DNA of 64,000 nucleotides. It comes from Streptomyces sp. AC512_CC834 (lineage in GTDB: Bacteria > Actinomycetota > Actinomycetes > Streptomycetales > Streptomycetaceae). The notes beneath the pieces are model-generated. The model worked only from the letters and a program-made list of their open reading frames with translations, had not been told where the DNA came from and searched no databases. Positions 1 to 8,308 of this stretch are shown here, piece after piece (position 1 is the first letter of the stretch; every line of letters starts with the position of its first letter). The stretch covers positions 364,292 through 428,291 of the forward strand of contig NZ_JAGMUO010000014.1 in NCBI RefSeq assembly GCF_019049325.1, written 5' to 3'. The translations under genes and the position numbers were made by a program.

Positions 1-22
1 ACTTCACGGTGCCGGAAGCCAT
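1..22 (-). CDS. Cold-shock protein (CspA family), N-terminal fragment
   Basis: Only the first seven codons lie inside the window, reading MASGTVK on the minus strand, which is the usual opening of Streptomyces CspA-type cold-shock proteins. The ATG is preceded by a clear GAAGGAG ribosome site 5 to 8 bases upstream. Family members are about 67-residue single-stranded nucleic acid chaperones. The identification rests on seven residues plus the leader, so it is likely but not certain. The rest of the gene lies outside the window to the left. Confidence 0.7.
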
Positions 23-45
23 GTTTTCTCCTTCGGTACGGTGCT

Positions 46-70
46 CGGAGTTCACCCTGTGTGAACTCCG
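46..70. promoter_or_regulatory. Perfect inverted repeat in the cold-shock gene leader
   Basis: CGGAGTTCAC at 46-55 and GTGAACTCCG at 61-70 form a perfect 10-bp stem with a 5-base loop. It lies about 24 bases upstream of the cold-shock start codon. It could be a structured 5' leader element acting on mRNA stability or translation with temperature, or a protein-binding operator. The repeat is seen directly; the function is inference. Confidence 0.5.
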
Positions 71-303
71 GTCGCCGTGATGATCACCCCGTCGGAAAAA
101 ACCTTCAGGCAACCACAACTGCAACTTCCATCGACAGTAGCACGCCGTGATCGACCGGGTGCCGGTGATAATCCCGCCCCGATCGGCCCGCCTGGGAATA
201 TTCCCCGGACGGCGACCGATTTCTCCTGCCGTCACGGCAGATATCGCCCGTTCACGCCATGAACGGCACCCGTGAAGCACCCCGTACCGAGACAAAAGAC
301 ACG

Positions 304-1170
304 TCAGTCGACGTCGGCGAGGTCGGCGAGGTCCTCACCGGTGAGGGTGATCGACCCGGCGGCCGTGTTCTCCTCCAGGTGGGCCGGGGAGCCGGTGCCT
401 GGGATGGCCAGGGTGACGGGGGAGGAGGCGAGCAGCCAGGCCAGGGCGATCTGCGGGACCGTGGCGCCGTGCCGGTCCGCGACCTTGGCGATACGGTCCC
501 CGCCGATGTCGCTCAGGCCGCCGCCCAGCGGGAAGAACGGCACGTAGGCGATGCCGGCCTCCTCGCACAGCGCCAGCACCTCCGTGTCGTCGCGGTTGTC
601 GGTGTGGAAGTGGTTCTGGACGGCCGCGACGGGCGCGATCGCACGCGCCTCGGCGAGGTGCCCGGCGTCCACGTGACTCAGGCCCAGGTGCCGGATCAGG
701 CCCTCCTCGCGCATCCCGGCCAGCGCCTCGAAGCGGGCGGCGACGGACTCGCCGTGCGGCGGCGGCTCGATCCCGCCGATGCGGAGGTAGACCAGGTCGA
801 GGCGGTCGACGCCGAGGGTCCGGAGGTTCTCCTCGACCAGGGCTCGCAGCGCCGCCGGATCGGTGGTCGCCGCCAGGCCGCCGTCGGGGGTGCGCAGCGG
901 GCCGACCTTGGTGGCGATCACCAGGTCGTCCGGGTAGGGGTGCAGGGCCTCGCGGATCAGGTCGTTGGCGCGGACGGAGTCGTCGCCGCTGGTGTAGAAG
1001 GCGGCGGTGTCGATGTGGTTGACGCCGAGTTCCACGGCGCGGCGCAGCACGGCGCGACCGGTCTCCGGGTCGCGGGCCGGGCCGTGAAAGCTGTTGGTGG
1101 GCAGGCGCATGGTCCCGAAGCCGAGCCGCCCGATCGAAAGGTCGCCGCCGAGGCGGAAGTCGTTGCTCAT
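304..1170 (-). CDS. Aldo/keto reductase family protein
   Basis: A 288-residue single-domain protein of the aldo/keto reductase (TIM-barrel NADPH oxidoreductase) family. It carries the early glycine-rich stretch GRLGFGTMRLP, HIDTAAFY with the catalytic Asp and Tyr, the Lys of LVIATKVG, and the C-terminal cofactor signature ending in IPGTGSPAHLEEN. The family's catalytic-site His normally follows LDLVxL; here the sequence is LDLVYLRIGG, so Arg stands in its place. The ATG at 1170 is chosen because the barrel begins about ten residues later, although the frame is open upstream. It is divergent from the HTH gene at 1370 with a perfect palindrome at 1209-1228 between them, which suggests regulation by that neighbour. 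The substrate is unknown. Confidence 0.88.
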   Translation of the reverse strand: MSNDFRLGGDLSIGRLGFGTMRLPTNSFHGPARDPETGRAVLRRAVELGVNHIDTAAFYTSGDDSVRANDLIREALHPYPDDLVIATKVGPLRTPDGGLAATTDPAALRALVEENLRTLGVDRLDLVYLRIGGIEPPPHGESVAARFEALAGMREEGLIRHLGLSHVDAGHLAEARAIAPVAAVQNHFHTDNRDDTEVLALCEEAGIAYVPFFPLGGGLSDIGGDRIAKVADRHGATVPQIALAWLLASSPVTLAIPGTGSPAHLEENTAAGSITLTGEDLADLADVD

Positions 1171-1208
1171 GCCCTCAGCCTGCGCGGGGGTGCCGCGGGC
1201 CGCGAGAC

Positions 1209-1228
1209 CGTGGCAGCTTGCTGCCACG
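1209..1228. promoter_or_regulatory. Palindromic operator candidate between AKR and HTH genes
   Basis: CGTGGCAGC-TT-GCTGCCACG is a perfect 9-bp inverted repeat with a 2-bp centre. It sits 38 bp upstream of the reductase start codon in the divergent spacer. The symmetry and size fit a dimeric HTH protein site, and the obvious candidate is the regulator encoded at 1370. No consensus promoter was assigned. Confidence 0.55.
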
Positions 1229-1369
1229 AGGGAGGTCCGGACGGCGCCGACGCCACCGGGGCCCTGACGCCCACGGGGGACCCTGACACCCACGGGGGAC
1301 CCCCACGTCACCGGGGACCGCTGCGCCACCGGGGCCCTGCGCCTACGGCGACAGGGGCACAATCGGTGT

Positions 1370-2023
1370 ATGGCAGAGAGCGTGACGATCCACGGTGACC
1401 TGGAGCTGCTGGCCCGTGCCGGGCATCTCTTCTCCTCGGTTCGTGAGGAGTTCGTGTGCGCCGCCCGTGACCTCGACACCTGGCCCCGCCCCGCCGCCCG
1501 GCGGGTCGCCACGGCCCGGGTGCGGGAGAGCGGCGCCCAGCGGGTCCGCAAGCTGCTCAGCCCGGCCGCGCTGGCCGACGAGGACGGCCGCGCGCACCTG
1601 AGCGAGCTGTCCGCCCGGGGCGCTCGGGTACGGATCGCATCCGGCGCCCTCCCGCACGAGACGATCATCATCGACCGACGCTGCGCGATCCTCGCCGGAG
1701 CGGACTCGCCCGAGGGCCGCGCGTACACGGTGACCACCGCGCCCGCCCTGGTCGGCGGCGTGCACGCCCTGTTCGAGGTGGCCTGGGAGGCGGCCACCGA
1801 CCTCGCGTCCTTCCTGCGGGGCGAGCAGCCCCACCTGGATGCCGGGAGCCGGAAGGTGCTGCGCGCACTGGGCTCGGGCGCCACCGACGAGGCCGCCGCG
1901 CGGGACCTGGGCATGTCGCTGCGTACCTACCGGCGCCGGGTCGCCGAACTGCTCGACACCCTCGACGCGGGGTCGCGGTTCCAGGCAGGGGTGCGCGCGG
2001 GCGAACTCGGCCTGAGCGGCTGA
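1370..2023 (+). CDS. HTH transcriptional regulator, compact PLD/TrmB-like sensor plus LuxR-type HTH
   Basis: A 217-residue protein. Residues about 60-140 contain GARVRIASG...ETIIIDRRCAIL, resembling the TrmB/phospholipase-D-like effector region found in many Streptomyces HTH regulators. The C-terminal 60 residues (AARDLGMSLRTYRRRVAELL) form a LuxR/FixJ-type DNA-binding domain. It has the same layout as the four larger regulators at 53-57 kb but lacks their N-terminal extension. It is divergent from the aldo/keto reductase, so it is probably that gene's local regulator. Three tandem TGAGGGGC-like octamers follow its stop codon. The ligand is unknown. Confidence 0.75.
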   Translation: MAESVTIHGDLELLARAGHLFSSVREEFVCAARDLDTWPRPAARRVATARVRESGAQRVRKLLSPAALADEDGRAHLSELSARGARVRIASGALPHETIIIDRRCAILAGADSPEGRAYTVTTAPALVGGVHALFEVAWEAATDLASFLRGEQPHLDAGSRKVLRALGSGATDEAAARDLGMSLRTYRRRVAELLDTLDAGSRFQAGVRAGELGLSG

Positions 2024-2128
2024 GGGGCTGAGGGGCTGAGGGGAACCGTCCGGCTGGAACGATTCGGCGTCCGTCGGCGTCGTCCCTTTCCGGGGCACGG
2101 CGGCCGTGTCCCGGAAAGGGGTGGCGGG

Positions 2129-2860
2129 GTGGGTACGGGCGGATTCGCCGAGTGGATACGACGGTTCGAGGACGAGCGCGAGCGGAGAGCCGAGCAGGGG
2201 GACCCGGACTGGGAGCGGGGCGCCGTGCTGCATCCGGCGGTGTGGGCGGGCATCCAGCGCTTCCAGGTCGGCGAGGACGGGGACGGCGCGAACCTCGTGG
2301 GCAAGTCGGACCGGGCGGGCGACGCCGACTACGCGCGGGCGGTCCGGCTCTTCGTCGCCGAGGAACAGAACCACGCCCGGCTCCTGGCCCGGCTGCTGGC
2401 CGCGGGCGGCCTGCCGACGCTGAGCGGCCACTGGAGCGACACCGTCTTCGTACGGCTGCGGCGGCTGATGGGCCTGCGCCTGGAGCTGCTGGTGCTGATG
2501 ATCGCCGAGGTCGTGGCGCTGCGCTACTACCGGGCCCTGCGCGACGGGACCGAGGACGCGCTCACCACGGACGTGGCCGGACGGATCCTGGCCGACGAGC
2601 GGCGTCACGTCCCCTTCCACTGCGAGCGGCTGCACGCCTCGCTGGGCGAACTGCCCCGCCTCGCGCGCCGCCCCGTGATGACCCTGTGGCGGCTGCTCCT
2701 GCTCGCGGTCACCCTCGTCGTCGCCGTCGACCACGGCCCGGGTCTGCGCCGGCTCGGTGTCGGCCGGCGCCGTTTCGCGGCCGACGTCATGGCCTCGGCC
2801 GCCGAGGTGGTCCGCGCGGTACTGGCCCCGCCGCCGGGCACGCGGTCCGGTGGGGAGTGA
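2129..2860 (+). CDS. Ferritin-like diiron domain protein
   Basis: A 243-residue protein with the spacing of a ferritin-like four-helix bundle. It has AEEQNHARLL near residues 77-86, a lone Glu in MIAEVVALRYY near residue 127, and DERRHVPFH near residues 156-164, giving plausible iron ligands E79, H82, E127, E157 and H160. A hydrophobic stretch follows at about 175-195 (WRLLLLAVTLVVAV), which could tether it to the membrane. The start is a GTG at 2129 after GGGGT-rich sequence, and other starts are possible. Iron storage, an oxidase or an oxygenase role cannot be told apart from sequence. Confidence 0.7.
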   Translation: MGTGGFAEWIRRFEDERERRAEQGDPDWERGAVLHPAVWAGIQRFQVGEDGDGANLVGKSDRAGDADYARAVRLFVAEEQNHARLLARLLAAGGLPTLSGHWSDTVFVRLRRLMGLRLELLVLMIAEVVALRYYRALRDGTEDALTTDVAGRILADERRHVPFHCERLHASLGELPRLARRPVMTLWRLLLLAVTLVVAVDHGPGLRRLGVGRRRFAADVMASAAEVVRAVLAPPPGTRSGGE

Positions 2861-2905
2861 GCGCCGGACGCCCGGAGGAACCCCGATGACCTCCGCTCGC
2901 CCGTG

Positions 2906-3490
2906 CTACTTGCTGACGGCGAAGCGCATCAGCGCGTGCTCGTCGCCCTGCTTGACCTTGCCCGTCTCGTTGATCACCTCGAGCTTCCAGGTGCCGCCGA
3001 CCCGCACGGCCTTGGCCACGGCGCAGCCGTTGTCCTGGCTGAGCAGGCTCGGCCAGATGTCGGCGACCTGCTGCGTGCTGCCGCCGGTCGCGTCGTAGAC
3101 CTTGAAGCTGATGTTGCGGGCCTTCTGGAAAGAGCTGCCCTTCTTGTACGCGGCGGCGACGAACACGATCGACGTGATGACGCTCGGGAGCCGCGCGAAC
3201 TCGACGGTCACCGTCTCGTCGTCACCGTCCCCGTGTCCGGTCTGGTTGTCGCCGCTGTGGAGCAGCGAGCCGTTGCCCAGGGGGTCGAGCGAGTCGAGAC
3301 CGGCGAGGCGTACCGGGTCCCCGCCCTGGAGGGCGACGGCGATCAGGTCGAGGTCGGTGCCGGTCTTGCGGCGCAGCCTGCCGAGCACTCCGCCGCTGCT
3401 GCCGGCGGTGGGGTCCCAGGAGACACCGATGGACAGATGGGTCACTCCGTCCAGGTCCGCCGGGCCGCCTTCCTTGGTGAGCGTGATCAT
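2906..3490 (-). CDS. TerD family protein (tellurium-resistance/stress)
   Basis: A 194-residue protein with the TerD domain over its whole length. It opens with MITLTKEGGPADLDGVTHL and has the SIGVSWD strand, an acidic calcium-site loop DLDLIAVAL, and the HSGDNQTGHGDGDDETV segment. TerD proteins are cytosolic calcium-binding stress proteins and actinomycetes carry many paralogues. This one stands alone, with no other ter gene nearby, so no tellurite phenotype should be assumed. It faces away from the VOC gene at 3678. Confidence 0.9.
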   Translation of the reverse strand: MITLTKEGGPADLDGVTHLSIGVSWDPTAGSSGGVLGRLRRKTGTDLDLIAVALQGGDPVRLAGLDSLDPLGNGSLLHSGDNQTGHGDGDDETVTVEFARLPSVITSIVFVAAAYKKGSSFQKARNISFKVYDATGGSTQQVADIWPSLLSQDNGCAVAKAVRVGGTWKLEVINETGKVKQGDEHALMRFAVSK

Positions 3491-3677
3491 GCGTGGGTCA
3501 TCCTCCGTGGTCGTGCCTGTCTGCGGGCGTGCCTGTTTCGCAAAGTGTGCCTGGCCCCACGAAATTCCGAAATGGCGGTTCTGTCACCTTGCCGCCCGCC
3601 TTGCCGCCGGTGACCGTCCCGGCAACCGGTCAGTTCTCGAGAAGCATCGCGGCCCGGCCGCCCATACCGTCGACGAC

Positions 3678-4298
3678 ATGAATTCCATCGACTCCGTCAC
3701 CCTGGAGGTGGCCGACACCGAGGCCGCCGCCCGCTTCTACTCCGACGCCTTCGGACTGGACGCCTCGCGGGTAGGCGTACGTGCCTCCGACGCCCCGACG
3801 ACCGGCTTCCGCGGCTTCACCCTGTCGCTCGTGGTGGCCCAGCCGGGCAACGTCGACGCGCTCTTCGCCTCCGCCGTCGAGGCCGGCGCCACCGTCCTCA
3901 AGCCCGCCGCGAAGTCGCTGTGGGGCTACGGCGGAGTCGTCCGGGCGCCGGACGGCACGGTCTGGCAGATCGCCACGTCGGCGAAGAAGGACACCGCTCC
4001 GGCCACCCGCGACTTCGACGAGATCGTGCTCCTCCTGGGCGTCGAGGACGTCAAGGCCACCAAGAAGTTCTACGTCGAGCAGGGCATGACCGTGGGCAAG
4101 AGCTTCGGCGGCAAGTACGTCGAGTTCGCCTCCGAACCGGGCACCGTCAAGCTCTCCCTCTACAAGCGGCGGGCCCTCGCCAAGGTCGCGGGCGTCCCCG
4201 CCGAGGGCACCGGCTCGCACCGTCTGGTGCTCTCCGGCGCCGGCCGGCCGTTCGACGACCCGGACGGCTTTGCCTGGGTGCCGGAACCCAGCAGGTGA
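3678..4298 (+). CDS. VOC family (glyoxalase/bleomycin-resistance fold) protein
   Basis: A 206-residue protein made of two VOC half-domains. The first (residues 1-110) opens with MNSIDSVTLEVADTEAAARFY and ends at APDGTVWQIA. The second (about 115-206) starts at FDEIVLLLGVEDVKATKKFY and ends DPDGFAWVPEPS. The ATG at 3678 is selected because the fold begins at once, although the frame is open far upstream. VOC proteins include metal-dependent glyoxalases, dioxygenases and antibiotic-binding proteins, and the sequence does not decide between them. The stop lies 19 bp before the next gene. Confidence 0.85.
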   Translation: MNSIDSVTLEVADTEAAARFYSDAFGLDASRVGVRASDAPTTGFRGFTLSLVVAQPGNVDALFASAVEAGATVLKPAAKSLWGYGGVVRAPDGTVWQIATSAKKDTAPATRDFDEIVLLLGVEDVKATKKFYVEQGMTVGKSFGGKYVEFASEPGTVKLSLYKRRALAKVAGVPAEGTGSHRLVLSGAGRPFDDPDGFAWVPEPSR

Positions 4299-4317
4299 TC
4301 CGTTAGTCTCCCTGTGC

Positions 4318-5682
4318 ATGTCATCACGGGAAACTCCGCGAATACGTTGGCCCCGGCCGCGGGCGAGACTCTGGGCCGTGGCGGGCGCGGCGACCCTCGC
4401 GTTCCTTGTCGCCCTGGAGATCGCCGCGCGTCGCTACGGCCTGCCGGGGCCGATGACCAATCAGGCCAAAGAGCTGATATTCGCCCCCGCGTCGGGGCCC
4501 CTGCTGTACGCCGGCATGGCGTTGACGATGGTGGTCCTCACCTGGCGGCAGCGGTTCGTCGCGGCGGCCGTCGCGGTCGGCGTCGACATCGCCGTCGCGC
4601 TGGTGCGGTGGGCGGCGGACGCCTCCGTGTCCGGCAGCCACTCCTTCGGCAACGGGGCGCTGTGGGTGATCCTTGGCTGCGCGGTCGTCGCGTTCACGCG
4701 TCGCACCGGCGCGGAGCGAGTCCTCCTGCTCAAGGGGGTCGGGCTGGGCCTCCTGCTGGTGGCTGGCCGCAAGACGGGCGACACCTGGCTGCTGATCACG
4801 TCGAAGACCCACCCGACGGTGCTCGACCAGTACGTGGCGACCGCCGACCACGCGCTGGGCAATCCGTCGTGGCTGGCGGGCCGGGTCGTCAGGGCCACGG
4901 GCCCGATCGGTGACCACGTCCTGGACTGGGTCTACGTTCAACTCGCGGTGGCCGCGGTCGTCGTCGCGCTGTACCAGTTGCGCAAGGTGGCGGCCGAGCG
5001 CCGGTTCCCGCGCCATCACCTGGTCCGCACCTTCCTGCTGATCGGCCTTCTCGGGCCGGGCATCTACATGATCTTCCCGGTCGTCGGACCGGTCTTCGCC
5101 TACGGCACCGGAGCCTTCGGGACCGGCGGCGAGCACTGGGCGATCGCCAACCTGTGGCCCGACACGACACCGCCCCTCGTCGCGCCCCACCCGGTGACGT
5201 ACGACGGGGTCACCCCCCGCAACTGCATGCCCAGCCTGCACACGGCGTGGGCCACCGTGATCTTCGTCCACTCCCGCAAGGGCCCGCGGATCCTGCGCTA
5301 CGCGGGAACGTTCTGGCTGGTCGCCACCCTCAGCGCGACGCTGGGATTCGGGTACCACTACGCCATCGACCTCGTCGCAGGCGTGGTGTTCGCGTTGACG
5401 ATCGAGGCGGCGCTGCGCTCGCTGGACCGCGGCTGGGACCGGTCGGGGATCCAACTGGTCGTCCACGGAACAGCGGTGTTCGCCGCGATCCTGGCGTCCA
5501 CCCGCTATCTGTCGCTGGAGATGGCCCGGCATCCGTGGGTCTTCGGACCGCTGCTGATCCTGGCGATGGCCTCGGTGATCCACGGCTATGCGCGGACCAC
5601 GAAGGGGTGGGAATCGAAAGCCGCGGCAGCGGCAGCGGCGGCGCCGGCCCAGCAACCGGAGCCGCGACTCGAGGCGGCCTGA
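4318..5682 (+). CDS. PAP2-like membrane phosphatase/phosphotransferase
   Basis: A polytopic membrane protein of 454 residues. It has hydrophobic segments through the first 200 residues and a C-terminal PAP2_3-type catalytic core. The core motifs are RNCMPSLHTAWA (PSxH motif) and GFGYHYAIDLVAG (His/Asp motif), as in inositol-phosphorylceramide synthase-like enzymes. The active site would face the outside and act on lipid phosphates. The ATG at 4318 leaves a short basic N-terminus before the first helix; an in-frame ATG at 4270 is possible but overlaps the VOC gene. The C-terminus ends in an alanine-rich tail. The substrate is not predictable. Confidence 0.85.
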   Translation: MSSRETPRIRWPRPRARLWAVAGAATLAFLVALEIAARRYGLPGPMTNQAKELIFAPASGPLLYAGMALTMVVLTWRQRFVAAAVAVGVDIAVALVRWAADASVSGSHSFGNGALWVILGCAVVAFTRRTGAERVLLLKGVGLGLLLVAGRKTGDTWLLITSKTHPTVLDQYVATADHALGNPSWLAGRVVRATGPIGDHVLDWVYVQLAVAAVVVALYQLRKVAAERRFPRHHLVRTFLLIGLLGPGIYMIFPVVGPVFAYGTGAFGTGGEHWAIANLWPDTTPPLVAPHPVTYDGVTPRNCMPSLHTAWATVIFVHSRKGPRILRYAGTFWLVATLSATLGFGYHYAIDLVAGVVFALTIEAALRSLDRGWDRSGIQLVVHGTAVFAAILASTRYLSLEMARHPWVFGPLLILAMASVIHGYARTTKGWESKAAAAAAAAPAQQPEPRLEAA

Positions 5683-5755
5683 GCAGGCCTGAAGCGGCCT
5701 GAAGCGGCCACCCGGAAGCGTGATGCCACGCATGGCGCCACGAATGCTTGCGCTT

Positions 5756-5783
5756 GACGCCATCATGGTGCCATGATGGCGTC
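5756..5783. promoter_or_regulatory. 13-bp perfect inverted repeat abutting the RHH gene start
   Basis: GACGCCATCATGG at 5756-5768 and CCATGATGGCGTC at 5771-5783 are exact inverted repeats separated by 2 bp. The repeat ends at the base before the ATG of the RHH gene at 5784. A related sequence (GCCACGCATGGCGCCACG) lies just upstream. This placement is typical of autoregulation by a ribbon-helix-helix protein. Binding is inferred. Confidence 0.65.
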
Positions 5784-6305
5784 ATGGACCTCACCCCGTA
5801 CGTCGACACCCTCCGCCGCGAACTCGCGGTGGCCGCCGAAGCCGGGGGCGACGAAGCCCGCGAGCTGGCCGAGAGGCTCATCGCCCCGCTGGAGTCGGCG
5901 ACCCGGCTGACCATGCTCAACGTGCTCTCCGCCGCGATGGACGAGATCACCCGCGAACTCGCCCCCGGCTCGGTCGACGTGCGGCTGCGCGGGCTCGAGC
6001 CCGACTTCGTGGTGACACCGTCGCCCGCCGAGGGCGGCGGTTCCGCGGAGCCGGCCGCGCCCGTCGAGACACTCAAGGCGCCGGCACCCGCCGACGCCGA
6101 CGAGGGCGGCACCGCCCGCGTCAACCTGCGCCTGCCGGCCCACCTCAAGACGCGCGCCGAGGAGGCCGCGAGCCGCGAGGGGCTGTCGGTCAACGCCTGG
6201 CTGGTGCGGGCCGTGTCGGCCGCGGTCGACGGCGGCGGTGCCGCACCGCGCACGCCGGAGCGGGCGCACAACGTCGGACAGAGCTTCACGGGCTGGGTGC
6301 GTTAG
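5784..6305 (+). CDS. Ribbon-helix-helix (HicB/Arc-like) repressor
   Basis: A 173-residue protein with a helical N-terminal domain (residues 1-60), a Pro/Ala-rich linker (about 75-108) and a C-terminal ribbon-helix-helix motif, TARVNLRLPAHLKTRAEEAA...LSVNAWLVRAV, as in HicB/Arc DNA-binding proteins. No HicA toxin is present, so it is read as a transcription factor. The ATG at 5784 follows the perfect operator-like repeat directly; upstream in-frame ATGs lie inside that repeat. It heads a co-directional set with the DUF4097 and ABC transporter genes and probably represses it. Confidence 0.8.
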   Translation: MDLTPYVDTLRRELAVAAEAGGDEARELAERLIAPLESATRLTMLNVLSAAMDEITRELAPGSVDVRLRGLEPDFVVTPSPAEGGGSAEPAAPVETLKAPAPADADEGGTARVNLRLPAHLKTRAEEAASREGLSVNAWLVRAVSAAVDGGGAAPRTPERAHNVGQSFTGWVR

Positions 6306-6417
6306 CCCCTCGCCCGGAGAGACCCGGAGAGACCCCGGAGAGACAAAGCACAGCGCGGCGCTCACACCACGTCCCACCAGCGGGGACACCCCACGGACTC
6401 ATGAGGACGGTACAGCC

Positions 6418-7260
6418 ATGCCTACTTTCGACACTCCCGGACCGATCGCGGTGACCGCCCACGTGGGCGCCGGTTCCATCCGGTTCACCGCGGGCGACCG
6501 GCGCGACACGGTCGTCGAGGTGCGGCCCGGCGACCCCGGCCGGGACAAGGACGTACGGGCCGCCGAGCAGACCGACGTCTCGTACGCGAACGGCGTCCTG
6601 ACGATCAGCACGAAGGAGCGCCGCTTCATCGGGCCCTCCGGCACCGTCGACGTGACGGTGGAGCTGCCCGCCGGATCGCGCGTCGACACGGACGGCTCCT
6701 GGACCCAGGTCCTCGGCGAGGGCAGGCTCGGCGAGGTCCGGGTGAAGACCCCGGGCGGTGACGTCCGCCTGGACGCGACCGGGCCGCTCCAGCTCAACGC
6801 CTCCCACGGCTCGGTCACCGTGGACCGGGTCGAGGGCTCGGCCGAGATCACCACCAGCTCGGGCAGCGTGCGCGTCGGCGTCATCGAAGGACCGGCCGTC
6901 CTGAAGAACTCGCACGGCTCCACGACCGTCGGCGCCGCACTCGGCGACCTGCGGGTGAAGAACGCCAACGGTGACATCAACGTCGCCCGCGCCGAGGCCT
7001 CGCTCACCGCCACCACCGCCCACGGCACCCTGCGGGTGGACGAAGTGGCCCGCGGCGAGATCCGGTTGGAGACCTCCTACGGCGCCATCGAGGTCGGCGT
7101 CCGCGAGGGTACGGCCGCCTGGCTCGACGTCCAGTCCAGCGGCGGGCAGGTGCGCAACACCCTCACCGCGTCCGCCGGCCCGGCTCAGAGCGAGGAGACC
7201 GTCAAGGTCCACGCCCGCACCCGGTACGGCAACATCGACGTCCGCCGCGCCAAGGCCTGA
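6418..7260 (+). CDS. DUF4097 family beta-repeat protein
   Basis: A 280-residue protein of repeating short beta strands: GSVTVDRVEGSAEITTSSG, then GSTTVGAALGDLRVKNANGD, then GTLRVDEVARGEIRLETSYG. This is the DUF4097 (putative adhesin/bactofilin-like beta-helix) pattern. It has no signal peptide or membrane helix, so it is probably cytoplasmic. The ATG at 6418 follows GAGGACGG. It lies between the RHH repressor and the exporter, an association common in Streptomyces, but its role is unknown. Confidence 0.8.
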   Translation: MPTFDTPGPIAVTAHVGAGSIRFTAGDRRDTVVEVRPGDPGRDKDVRAAEQTDVSYANGVLTISTKERRFIGPSGTVDVTVELPAGSRVDTDGSWTQVLGEGRLGEVRVKTPGGDVRLDATGPLQLNASHGSVTVDRVEGSAEITTSSGSVRVGVIEGPAVLKNSHGSTTVGAALGDLRVKNANGDINVARAEASLTATTAHGTLRVDEVARGEIRLETSYGAIEVGVREGTAAWLDVQSSGGQVRNTLTASAGPAQSEETVKVHARTRYGNIDVRRAKA

Positions 7261-7306
7261 GCACCCCCATCACCTCACACTTCACCCCTTCGAACGGGAG
7301 GGCTCC

Positions 7307-8308
7307 ATGCCTTCATCTGTCATGCCCACGTCCACTAAAGGGGCCGGTCCCCGGACGCCCGCCGCCGTCTCCGCCGTCTCCGCCCTGGGCCTGCGCAAGT
7401 CGTACGGCGACAAGACCGTCCTCGACGGCATCGACCTGCGCATCCCGGCCGGGTCCGTGTTCGCGCTGCTCGGGCCGAACGGCGCCGGCAAGACCACCGC
7501 CGTGAAGATCCTGTCCACGCTCGTCTCCGCCGACGGCGGGCAGGCCCAGGTCGCCGGCCACGACCTCGCCGCCGACGCGCAGGCCGTGCGTGCCGCGATC
7601 GGTGTCACCGGGCAGTTCTCGGCCGTGGACGGTCTGATCACCGGCGAGGAGAACATGCTCCTCATGGCCGACCTGCACCTGCTCCCCCGTCGCGAGGGAC
7701 GGCGGGTCGCCGCCGAACTGCTGGAGCGCTTCGGTCTCACCGAGGCCGCGAAGAAGCCCGCGTCCACCTACTCCGGCGGCATGAAGCGCCGCCTCGACAT
7801 CGCCATGACCCTGGTCGGCAGCCCCCGGATCATCTTCCTGGACGAGCCCACCACCGGCCTGGACCCCCGCTCACGCCACAACATGTGGCAGATCATCCGC
7901 GAACTCGTCACCGGCGGCGTCACCGTCTTCCTCACCACCCAGTACCTGGACGAGGCCGACGAACTCGCCGACCGCATCGCCGTACTCAACGACGGGAAGA
8001 TCGTCGCCGAGGGCACCCCCGAGGAACTGAAACGCCTCGTCCCCGGCGGACACGTCCGGCTCCGCTTCACCGACCCGGACGCCTACCGCGCCGCGGCCGC
8101 CGCCCTGCCCGCCGGCACCCCGGACGAGGACTCCCTCACCCTCCAGGTCCCCAGCGACGGCAGCCAGCGCGATCTGCGCACCGTCCTCGACCGCCTGGAC
8201 AACGCCCGCATCGAGGCCGACGAACTCACCGTCCACACCCCCGACCTCGACGACGTCTTCTTCGCCCTCACCGCCGCCGGCGGCCCGACAAAGGAAGCGG
8301 TCCGATGA
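7307..8308 (+). CDS. ABC transporter ATP-binding protein, DrrA family
   Basis: A 333-residue ATPase with Walker A GPNGAGKTTAVK, signature SGGMKRRLDIA, Walker B IIFLDEPTTGLD and a switch-region His near VFLTTQYLDEADELADRI. A C-terminal DrrA-type domain (DSLTLQVPSDGSQRDLRTVLDRLD) follows. This class pairs with ABC-2 permeases to export drugs or lipids. The start at 7307 follows GGGAGGGCTCC. The stop overlaps the permease ATG by 4 bp (ATGA), so the two are translationally coupled. The substrate is unknown. Confidence 0.92.
   Translation: MPSSVMPTSTKGAGPRTPAAVSAVSALGLRKSYGDKTVLDGIDLRIPAGSVFALLGPNGAGKTTAVKILSTLVSADGGQAQVAGHDLAADAQAVRAAIGVTGQFSAVDGLITGEENMLLMADLHLLPRREGRRVAAELLERFGLTEAAKKPASTYSGGMKRRLDIAMTLVGSPRIIFLDEPTTGLDPRSRHNMWQIIRELVTGGVTVFLTTQYLDEADELADRIAVLNDGKIVAEGTPEELKRLVPGGHVRLRFTDPDAYRAAAAALPAGTPDEDSLTLQVPSDGSQRDLRTVLDRLDNARIEADELTVHTPDLDDVFFALTAAGGPTKEAVR

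Noticed and set aside
259..1398. A 379-codon plus-strand open frame across the aldo/keto reductase gene
   Set aside because: It is antisense to a clearly recognisable reductase, its composition is that of a GC-skewed shadow frame, and it has no ribosome site or family resemblance.
2906..3490. A tellurite-resistance operon
   Set aside because: Only one TerD-domain gene is present; TerZABCEF partners are absent.
5784..6305. A HicAB toxin-antitoxin pair
   Set aside because: The HicB-like protein has no HicA partner on either side, so it is better read as a stand-alone RHH regulator.
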